From Candidatus Mailhella merdavium (GTDB taxonomy: Bacteria; Desulfobacterota; Desulfovibrionia; Desulfovibrionales; Desulfovibrionaceae), in contig DWXS01000043.1 in NCBI GenBank assembly GCA_019119045.1, positions 1-33,277 of the forward strand: 33,277 nt of DNA, given 5' to 3'. A model generated the notes under the pieces. The model had not been told where the DNA came from. It ran no database searches and was given only the letters and a program-made list of their open reading frames with translations. This document shows, piece after piece, positions 27,807-33,277 of this stretch (its first letter is position 1; each line of letters starts with the position of its first letter). Made by a program: the position numbers and the translations under genes.

Positions 27807-28672
27807 GTGAAGCTCCTCACGTTGTGGGTTGTTCAGTGGAATGCCGAGCCAAAGACTTTTAACGTCTCAGCGGGAAATTAAGGCTTGCGCCTCCCGCCTT
27901 CTTCGACTCGAAATTCCGTCCCTAGCCGATGTTCCGTCATCCCGGTTTGGCCCTGTCGGGCAGGAATCAAGCCCGGAATGTCGGAGAACCTGTTTTCATT
28001 AGCCGGAAAGAAAAAAAAAGGCAAGAAGAAAAAAAGGTATCCAGTTTCCGGCAATGCGGGAATCCGACAATTCGAGCGAATCAGCCTTACAGCAGAACGA
28101 ATGCCGAAGAAAATTTTTTCGTGTCTTATTCACAAGAGGCTTGACCGGGGGCCGCGTCGTCTGTTCCCGAACGTTTGATTGTCTCCCGCGACACAGGGCC
28201 AATAGCGAATACGCCCCGTCTCTAAAAAGACACCTGAATACAACTTTTTCGCACAGTTCCATAACCTGCCCGTGTCTGACTATGGAGTCAGTACGATACT
28301 TGAAACATCAGCAGGCATTTGTCGTTCGCCTCTGCACGCTTACATAAAGTTGAGACAAGGTCTTGCCCAACAGAGAAACTTTTTTTTGCAGCTCCTACAG
28401 ACTTCTCATTCTTATGACTCCCTCCATAGAGCAGATTCGTTGCAAATATGCTCCTGAAATCAGACGGAGCAAGGCTGCACCGTGAACCGGAGCAGCCATA
28501 CTGAACTTGCAGCATGGCCGATGACAGGCGACACGAAGGGCATACAGGCATGACTGCAGAGCAGCAAGCTCCGGCAGAACCCTGAAAACCGCAGGCAGAA
28601 ACATGGCATCCGGGATTACGGATATGCTCAAGAGTAAAGTGCGCTGGAGGTGCGTTACCGGATTAAACAAAA
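27807..28672. other. Long non-coding gap between rplA and rplJ
   Basis: About 870 bases with no defensible gene separate the rplA terminator from rplJ. The part next to rplJ is the L10 leader. Further up are an 8-bp inverted repeat around a pyrimidine-rich tract (28002-28052) and the dyad CTGACT-ATGG-AGTCAG (28276-28291). A promoter for rplJL must lie here because a strong terminator follows rplA. I see no convincing sigma70 pair; TTGGGC-N17-TTATGT near 28340-28370 is the best weak candidate. Confidence 0.5.
27840..27905 (-). ncRNA. L10 leader (rplJ autoregulatory structure)
   Basis: The mRNA strand has GCGGGA/TCCCGC (27897-27892 with 27875-27870) enclosing GGC-GCAA-GCC and the one-sided bulge TTAATT, then CTGAGAC and a second hairpin AGAC-GTTAAA-AGTCT. 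The L10 leader family shows the same plan: a hairpin with a conserved UUAAU bulge at the kink-turn, followed by a CNGAG stretch. It lies 35-100 nt ahead of the rplJ GTG. Confidence 0.6.
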
Positions 28673-28703
28673 AAGGCCCACACTCGCTGAGAATGTGGGC
28701 CTT
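28673..28703 (-). terminator. Intrinsic terminator after rplA
   Basis: A stem AAGGCCCACA/TGTGGGCCTT (28673-28682/28694-28703) with an 11-nt loop is followed on the minus strand by a T-run (TTTTTTGTTTAATCC). It starts 20 nt past the rplA stop and should end the tuf-to-rplA transcript. Confidence 0.85.
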
Positions 28704-28722
28704 TCAATATCTGAAAAACAGA

Positions 28723-29439
28723 CTAGCTCGCAGCTCCTTCAAGGAACTTCTTCACCTGAGCCATATCAACCTTGAAGCCGGGGCCCATGGTCGTAGAAAC
28801 AGCCATGCTGACCATGTACTGCCCTTTGGCTGCGGAAGGCTTCAGACGGTTTACGGCATCGAGCAAAGCCTTCAGATTGTCCTGAATCTTTTCAGGCCCG
28901 AAAGAAACCTTGCCCAGAGGAGCATGAAGAACGCCGGCCTTATCCACTTTGAAATCAACGCGCCCGGCCTTGAGTTCCTTGACGGCATTGGCCACGTCAA
29001 AGGTAACGGTACCGGTCTTGGCGTTGGGCATCAGACCGCGGGGGCCAAGTACACGACCAATCTGGCCGACGAGGGCCATGACGTCAGGAGTGGCAACGGC
29101 CGCATCAAAGTCCAGCCAGCCGCCCTTCACCTGATCGACGAGGTCTTCCGCACCGACGGCATCCGCTCCGGCAGCCTTTGCTTCAGCCTGCTTGTCGCCC
29201 TTGCAGAAAACAGCGACGCGAACAGTCTTTCCCAGTCCATGGGGCAGGGACACGGCCCCGCGCACCATCTGGTCGGAATATTTGGGATCCACGCCGAGCT
29301 TCAGAGCCACATCGACGGTCTCATCAAATTTGGCATAGGAGGCGGCGAGAGATTTGCTCACAGCGTCTTCAACGGAAAAACGCTGGGAAAGATCAATCCC
29401 TTCCACCTTTCCACGATATTTTTTCCCATGAGTGGGCAT
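28723..29439 (-). CDS. rplA: Ribosomal protein L1
   Basis: L1 is the 238-aa protein of the mobile 50S stalk that moves deacylated tRNA out of the E site. It also represses its own operon in many bacteria. Motifs are typical: [21 protein letters not shown] near the start, [14 protein letters not shown], the family signature [18 protein letters not shown], and [29 protein letters not shown] precedes the ATG at 29439. It is 155 nt downstream of rplK and is followed at once by a strong terminator. Confidence 0.98.
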   Translation of the reverse strand: MPTHGKKYRGKVEGIDLSQRFSVEDAVSKSLAASYAKFDETVDVALKLGVDPKYSDQMVRGAVSLPHGLGKTVRVAVFCKGDKQAEAKAAGADAVGAEDLVDQVKGGWLDFDAAVATPDVMALVGQIGRVLGPRGLMPNAKTGTVTFDVANAVKELKAGRVDFKVDKAGVLHAPLGKVSFGPEKIQDNLKALLDAVNRLKPSAAKGQYMVSMAVSTTMGPGFKVDMAQVKKFLEGAAS

Positions 29440-29594
29440 AGTCTTATTCCTTTTTTAGCGCTTGTCGTCTCGAATCTCCTGCCTGACATCAATCAGGCAG
29501 TGCGGCCGAATCCAACGAAATTCGCGCGGCGCAACGTCTGCGCCAACCGGCTCTTCCATCTGTCGGACGCTACCCTGTCAATAGAGCAAACGCT

Positions 29595-30017
29595 CTACTT
29601 GACTTCAAGGCCCATGCTGCGGGCAGTTCCCATGATGGAATGACGGGCGCCTTCAAGATCCTTGCAGTTGAGATCGGGCATCTTGAGTTTGGCAATTTCG
29701 TCAATCTGGGCCATGGTCACAGAGCCGACCTTATTACGGTTCGGTTCACCGGAGCCCTTTTCCACCTTGGCGGCCTTGAGCAGAAGTACAGGCGCGGGGG
29801 GAGTCTTGGTGATGAAAGTAAAGGAACGATCAGCGTACACGGTGATGATCACAGGAATGATCATACCTTTCTGATCCTGGGTGCGGGCATTGAACTCCTT
29901 GCAGAAGCCCATGATGTTCACACCATGCTGACCGAGAGCGGGACCCACTGGCGGAGAAGGATTTGCTGCTCCTGCGGGAATCTGCAATTTAATCTTGCCA
30001 ACTTCTTTCTTGGCCAT
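29595..30017 (-). CDS. rplK: Ribosomal protein L11
   Basis: L11 (140 aa) binds the GTPase-associated 23S rRNA. The N-terminal proline-rich signature ([34 protein letters not shown]) and the C-terminal rRNA-binding end ([11 protein letters not shown]) are complete. It lies 48 nt after nusG and 155 nt before rplA. The gap to rplA carries two small hairpins (GAGC-AAAC-GCTC near 29584 and CCTGA-CATCAA-TCAGG near 29480). Confidence 0.98.
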   Translation of the reverse strand: MAKKEVGKIKLQIPAGAANPSPPVGPALGQHGVNIMGFCKEFNARTQDQKGMIIPVIITVYADRSFTFITKTPPAPVLLLKAAKVEKGSGEPNRNKVGSVTMAQIDEIAKLKMPDLNCKDLEGARHSIMGTARSMGLEVK

Positions 30018-30065
30018 TGTCTTTGTCCTTATGCTGCGGCGTCTTTACCGCTCATGGCAAGGGCT

Positions 30066-30707
30066 TTATCCCTTGGAAACCTGCATGAAACTCAGTTCCA
30101 CCGGGGTCTGACGTCCAAAGATGGACACCAGTACCTTAATCTTGCCCTTGTCGTCGTTGACGTCTTCCACTACGCCGTTGAAGCCCGCGAAAGGCCCGTC
30201 TTCCACACGCACCTCGTCTCCAACCTCAAAGCTGAACTTGGGACGGGGCTGTTCCTGACGGGTTTCCATAAGCGACAGGATACGTTCCGCTTCGCCAGGG
30301 CCCATGGGAGCCGGACGATTTTTACCGCCGACAAAACCCGTGACCTTGGGAATGCTCTGCACCATGTGCCAGGAAAAATCCGTCATGATCATATTGATCA
30401 TGATGTAACCGGGGTAGAACTTCCGGGTGGTGGTACGCTTCTGCCCATTTTTGCCCGGTTCGATGACACGCTCCGTAGGAACAATAACGTCCTTTATCAG
30501 GCCGTTTTCCTGTTTATTACGCATCATTTCGCGAATGGTCTGCTCAACTCTCTGTTCAAAACCGGAATACGTATGCAGGATATACCAGCGAGGAACCTCA
30601 TACGTTTCCGGATTGGGAGCAGACGCAGCGGCCGTAATCTGCGCCGCGACACTCACGGCATTTTCGTCGGCAGCGGGGCTTTGCGCTTCGTTGTTTTCAA
30701 GTTCCAT
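30066..30707 (-). CDS. nusG: Transcription antitermination factor NusG
   Basis: NusG binds the RNA polymerase clamp through its NGN domain and couples to S10 or Rho through its KOW domain. The protein is 213 aa. The NGN domain begins at about residue 39 ([22 protein letters not shown]). The KOW domain is at about 158-213 ([24 protein letters not shown]). An acidic, Ala-rich tail of about 37 residues precedes the NGN domain and is absent from the 181-aa E. coli protein. It is 82 nt after secE, and two terminator-like hairpins lie in that gap. Confidence 0.97.
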   Translation of the reverse strand: MELENNEAQSPAADENAVSVAAQITAAASAPNPETYEVPRWYILHTYSGFEQRVEQTIREMMRNKQENGLIKDVIVPTERVIEPGKNGQKRTTTRKFYPGYIMINMIMTDFSWHMVQSIPKVTGFVGGKNRPAPMGPGEAERILSLMETRQEQPRPKFSFEVGDEVRVEDGPFAGFNGVVEDVNDDKGKIKVLVSIFGRQTPVELSFMQVSKG

Positions 30708-30720
30708 CTCTGAATTCCTT

Positions 30721-30787
30721 CTGGAAAAAGCAGGGAAAAACCCTGTTCAGTCTGCGGCCCATACTGAAAAGCCGGGATAATCCCGGC
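30721..30787 (-). terminator. Tandem terminator-like hairpins between secE and nusG
   Basis: On the minus strand GCCGGGA-TTA-TCCCGGC (30787-30771) is followed by TTTTCAG. About 26 nt on, CAGGG-TTTTT-CCCTG (30745-30731) is followed by CTTTTTCC. Both look like intrinsic terminators, one strong in the stem and one short. They lie within the operon, so partial termination or attenuation before nusG is more likely than a full stop. Confidence 0.55.
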
Positions 30788-30789
30788 CT

Positions 30790-31053
30790 TCAGGAAAGAA
30801 TAAGGCGCATCAGGCCGGAAAGGATAAAGTCCACCACTCCAAGAAGGATGGCCATTACGACGACAAAACCCAGCACCACCAGAGAGGTGGAGCGCGTTTC
30901 TTTCCAGTTGGGCCAGCTTACCTTGCGCAACTCGGCGCGGGAAAGGATCAGGTAATCCTTGAACTCCGTGAGGCGCGCAAAAAAACCGGTGTTCTTGGCA
31001 TCCGGGGTTTGCTCGCGCTTAGAAGGAGCGACGGGCTCCTGTTTTTTGCTCAT
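30790..31053 (-). CDS. secE: Preprotein translocase subunit SecE
   Basis: The protein is 87 aa. A charged cytoplasmic part holds the conserved amphipathic segment LSRAELRKVSWPNWKETRST, followed by a single membrane helix (about 60-83). This is the short one-helix SecE of most bacteria, which clamps SecY. It follows tRNA-Trp by 31 nt and precedes nusG, the classical order. Confidence 0.97.
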   Translation of the reverse strand: MSKKQEPVAPSKREQTPDAKNTGFFARLTEFKDYLILSRAELRKVSWPNWKETRSTSLVVLGFVVVMAILLGVVDFILSGLMRLILS

Positions 31054-31084
31054 GTCAGCCTCAAACCTGAAAAGACAAAAGAAA

Positions 31085-31160
31085 TGGCAGGCCAGGAGGG
31101 ATTTGAACCCCCAACATCCGGTTTTGGAGACCGGCGCTCTACCGTTAGAGCTACTGGCCT
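31085..31160 (-). tRNA. tRNA-Trp (CCA)
   Basis: A complete cloverleaf reads AGGCCAG at 31160 to the encoded CCA at 31085. The anticodon loop is CTCCAAA, anticodon CCA, with discriminator G as in other bacterial tRNA-Trp. It sits between rpmG and secE, as in many bacteria. Confidence 0.95.
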
Positions 31161-31173
31161 GCTTTATGAAGCA

Positions 31174-31323
31174 CTAGCGGGCTTCGCGATGCAGCGTATG
31201 TTTCTTGTCCCAGGGACAATACTTCATCACTTCAAGACGACCCGTAGTGTTCTTCTTGTTTTTTACCGTCGCGTAGTTACGCCGCTTGCATTCGGTGCAG
31301 GCGAGCAGAATGTTGACGCGCAT
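31174..31323 (-). CDS. rpmG: Ribosomal protein L33
   Basis: The protein is 49 aa from the ATG at 31323 to TAG at 31174-31176, four nucleotides after the tuf stop. It begins [20 protein letters not shown] and ends [16 protein letters not shown]. The first zinc-ribbon pair CxxC is present. The second pair is reduced to Cys-x-x-Asp, so only three cysteines of the C+ form remain. The tuf-rpmG-tRNA-Trp-secE order is standard and fixes the identification despite the short length. Confidence 0.95.
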   Translation of the reverse strand: MRVNILLACTECKRRNYATVKNKKNTTGRLEVMKYCPWDKKHTLHREAR

Positions 31324-31327
31324 GGTA

Positions 31328-32521
31328 TTACTCCAGAATTTCGGTCACAACGCCGGAACCAACGGTGTGTCCGCCTTCACGAATGGCGAAGCGGAGTCCC
31401 TTGTCCATGGCGATGGGAGCGATAAGTTCAACCGTGAAGGTGGCGTTGTCGCCGGGCATGACCATTTCCACACCGTCAGCCAGAGTGATGACACCCGTAA
31501 CGTCGGTGGTACGGAAATAGAACTGAGGACGATAGCCGGAGAAGAAGGGAGTGTGACGGCCGCCTTCGTCCTTGGAGAGAACGTACACTTCGGACTTGAA
31601 CTTCTTGTGAGGCGTGATGGACTTGGGAGCGGCAAGAACCTGACCGCGTTCCACTTCTTCACGCTTGATGCCGCGCAGCAGCACACCGATGTTGTCGCCG
31701 GCTTCACCCTGATCGAGCAGCTTGCGGAACATTTCCACGCCCGTGCAGGTGGAAGTCTGGGTGGGACGGAGACCAACGATTTCCACGTTGTCGCCGACCT
31801 TGATGACGCCGCGTTCCACACGACCGGTCACCACAGTACCGCGACCGGAAATCGAGAACACGTCTTCGATGGGCATCAGGAAGGGCTTGTCGATTTCGCG
31901 AACGGGGTCGGGGATATAGTTGTCGCAGGCTTCCAGAAGTTCCAGAATGCACTTGGCTTCGGGAGCATTGGGATCGTCGCAGTGCAGGGCATTCAGAGCG
32001 GAACCGCGGATAACCGGAACGTCGTCGCCCGGGAAGCCGTTGGCGGTGAGCAGTTCGCGCATTTCCATTTCGACGAGTTCGAGAAGTTCGGGATCGTCGA
32101 CCTGGTCGCACTTGTTCATGAACACGATCAGATAGGGCACGCCGACCTGACGGGCGAGCAGAATGTGTTCGCGAGTCTGAGGCATGGGACCGTCGGTAGC
32201 GGCAACCACGATGATTGCACCGTCCATCTGAGCGGCACCGGTGATCATGTTCTTGATGTAGTCGGCGTGGCCGGGGCAGTCCACATGAGCGTAATGACGC
32301 TTGTCGGTTTCGTATTCGACGTGGGCGGTCGCGATGGTGATGCCGCGCTCCTTTTCTTCCGGAGCCTTATCGATGTTGTCATAATCGACAAAGGTTCCCT
32401 GACCCTTGAGGCCGGCAATCTTGGTGATTGCAGCGGTAAGAGTGGTCTTACCATGGTCGATGTGACCGATAGTACCAATGTTTACGTGAGGCTTTTTGCG
32501 CTCAAATTTTTCCTTACCCAT
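31328..32521 (-). CDS. tuf: Elongation factor Tu
   Basis: The 397-aa GTPase delivers aminoacyl-tRNA to the ribosome. The N-terminal GTP motifs are GHIDHGKTT (P-loop), DCPGHADY and NKCD. Domains 2 and 3 are complete, ending in [29 protein letters not shown]-type sequence. The ATG at 32521 has TAGGAG ahead. It is in the tRNA-tuf-rpmG transcription unit, and only this copy is seen in the window. Codon bias is extreme: the opposite strand is open through its entire length. Confidence 0.99.
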   Translation of the reverse strand: MGKEKFERKKPHVNIGTIGHIDHGKTTLTAAITKIAGLKGQGTFVDYDNIDKAPEEKERGITIATAHVEYETDKRHYAHVDCPGHADYIKNMITGAAQMDGAIIVVAATDGPMPQTREHILLARQVGVPYLIVFMNKCDQVDDPELLELVEMEMRELLTANGFPGDDVPVIRGSALNALHCDDPNAPEAKCILELLEACDNYIPDPVREIDKPFLMPIEDVFSISGRGTVVTGRVERGVIKVGDNVEIVGLRPTQTSTCTGVEMFRKLLDQGEAGDNIGVLLRGIKREEVERGQVLAAPKSITPHKKFKSEVYVLSKDEGGRHTPFFSGYRPQFYFRTTDVTGVITLADGVEMVMPGDNATFTVELIAPIAMDKGLRFAIREGGHTVGSGVVTEILE

Positions 32522-32662
32522 GGTAGTCTCCTAAAATTGGTTACCTTTTGTGGCGTCCTGCATGAGAAGCATACGCTGTCCAACCCCGCACACACAGCGG
32601 GGCAGCCCTGTTAACGAGGCCAAGTGGCGACTGATGGGGGAAGGAAAGACTTGTGGCAGGAA
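32522..32662 (-). other. tRNA-Gly to tuf spacer
   Basis: The 141-nt spacer holds one hairpin, CCCCGC-(7 nt)-GCGGGG at 32584-32602, followed leftward by TTGGAC without a U-run. It probably forms after tRNA processing at the 5' end of the tuf mRNA. No gene is seen. Confidence 0.4.
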
Positions 32663-32738
32663 TGGAGCGGGAAACGAGATTCGAACTCGCAACCCTCAGC
32701 TTGGAAGGCTGATGCTCTAGCCGTTGAGCTATTCCCGC
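32663..32738 (-). tRNA. tRNA-Gly (TCC)
   Basis: A complete cloverleaf GCGGGAA...TTCCCGC with encoded CCA (32663-32665). The anticodon loop CTTCCAA gives TCC and the discriminator is U. It is the third tRNA of the Thr-Tyr-Gly-tuf unit. Confidence 0.95.
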
Positions 32739-32797
32739 CCGATGCCGTAGTCCCCTGACAGCGCGCACTGTCTCCTACAGCTGTACCAGCATAAAGC

Positions 32798-32883
32798 TGG
32801 TGGTGGGGGGTGGATTTGAACCACCGTAGTCTTGCGACGACAGATTTACAGTCTGTTCCCTTTGGCCACTCGGGAACCCCACC
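32798..32883 (-). tRNA. tRNA-Tyr (GTA)
   Basis: An 86-nt class II tRNA with acceptor GGTGGGG/CCCCACC, a long variable arm (CGTCGCAAGACTACG) and encoded CCA (32798-32800). The anticodon loop contains GTA. Confidence 0.95.
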
Positions 32884-33026
32884 ACGCTTTTGACGGAATG
32901 AACCGTCTGCAACCGGAAGAAGGAGCGTTACCTTCACCGGCATCCGACCTTTTGGTCGGCCCCGCCCCGTGAAAACACAGGGAAGGAAATTCGAAGCCCG
33001 GCAATCCCTGCCAGTCTCGAAAATAT

Positions 33027-33102
33027 TGGAGCTGGCGATGGGAATTGAACCCGCAACCTGCTGATTACAAATCAGCTGCTCTGCCAGTTGAGCTACGCCA
33101 GC
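33027..33102 (-). tRNA. tRNA-Thr (TGT)
   Basis: A complete cloverleaf GCTGGCG...CGCCAGC with encoded CCA (33027-33029). The anticodon loop TTTGTAA gives TGT. It is the first gene of the leftward tRNA-tuf unit. Confidence 0.95.
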
Positions 33103-33114
33103 AGCAGGTCATGA

Positions 33115-33144
33115 AAGATACACACAAACAGGTGCGCTTGGCAA
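33115..33144 (-). promoter_or_regulatory. Proximal promoter of the tRNA-tuf unit
   Basis: The -35 TTGCCA (33144-33139), 18-bp spacer and -10 TATCTT (33120-33115) predict a start near 33108, only about 6 nt before tRNA-Thr. Both hexamers equal those of the predicted rpoBC promoter. Confidence 0.6.
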
Positions 33145-33198
33145 GCAAAAATTTTATGCACTCTGTGAGGCAATAAAATCAGCCATGCGCGAGGCATG

Positions 33199-33227
33199 TC
33201 TTTATCCGACCTCGGTACCTTTGTAAA
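33199..33227 (-). promoter_or_regulatory. Distal promoter of the tRNA-tuf unit
   Basis: The -35 TTTACA (33227-33222), 17-bp spacer and -10 TAAAGA (33204-33199) predict a start near 33192. The bases after the -10 (CATGCCTCGCG) are GC-rich, as in growth-rate-controlled promoters. Together with the proximal promoter it makes a tandem pair. Confidence 0.5.
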
Positions 33228-33277
33228 GAAAAAAATTTCAGCCTCACACAGTTTTGTTGACTTTTTTCTTTTCCTTC

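Noticed and set aside
28084-28091. A GCCTTACA half-site like those of the kinase locus, in the rplJ gap; another TGTAAGGC at 39-46 in the IS end
   Set aside because: Single half-sites of 8 bp without a partner arm are expected by chance in this length of sequence.
28395-28670. A 91-codon leftward frame between rplA and rplJ
   Set aside because: It has no ribosome-binding site and no recognisable domain, and it begins just past the rplA terminator. It may be chance.
31286-32614. A 442-codon rightward frame covering all of tuf
   Set aside because: It is antisense to EF-Tu in the stop-poor register and has no independent support.

Overview
The window reads as the chromosome of a Desulfovibrio-like (Desulfovibrionaceae) bacterium. 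This is an inference from several signals: a ribosomal protein L33 that keeps CxxC but ends in a CPWD-type second motif, a NIL/ferredoxin protein, CheZ with a CheY-binding tail, a sigma54 two-component pair, and the order ileS-lspA-small membrane protein-YbgF. Base composition is moderately GC-rich. The highly expressed genes almost entirely avoid TTA, CTA and TCA codons.

Region 1 (1-840) holds the remains of an IS200/IS605-family element. Its tnpA is broken by a 4-base duplication, while the ribosome-binding-site hairpin and end hairpins survive. Next to it is a tRNA with a CAT anticodon. Region 2 (960-6844, all leftward) is an operon-like run: ileS, lspA, a two-helix membrane protein, a YbgF-like lipoprotein, a NIL-domain 2x[4Fe-4S] protein and cheZ. 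Two gene junctions have ATGA overlaps.

Region 3 (7000-12900) is the most interesting accessory locus. A small secreted helix-hairpin-helix protein and a secreted arylsulfotransferase-like beta-propeller lie in one leftward operon. That operon is preceded by a near-consensus sigma54 (-24/-12) promoter. About 120-155 bp upstream of the predicted start lie two copies of an 18-bp dyad based on TGTAAGGC. Diverging from them is a sensor histidine kinase with a periplasmic solute-binding domain, followed by an NtrC-type sigma54 activator. I read this as a self-contained signal-to-secreted-protein system. The propeller keeps three histidines of the arylsulfotransferase active site but has Asn where the family has its catalytic Arg.

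Region 4 (13135-16590) has a metallo-beta-lactamase-fold hydrolase, an MdoB/LTA-synthase-like membrane transferase and long gene-free stretches. Region 5 (16590-33277) is the transcription/translation cluster, read leftward: tRNA-Thr, tRNA-Tyr, tRNA-Gly, tuf, rpmG, tRNA-Trp, secE, nusG, rplK, rplA, [0.9 kb gap with an L10 leader], rplJ, rplL, [rightward glycosyltransferase], rpoB, rpoC. The usual rplJL-rpoBC continuity is broken by a glycosyltransferase on the opposite strand, and rpoBC has its own promoter and a leader of about 240 nt with a terminator-like hairpin. Terminator-like or strongly structured elements also lie between secE and nusG and between rpoB and rpoC. This arrangement suggests that the cluster is split into several separately tuned transcription units.
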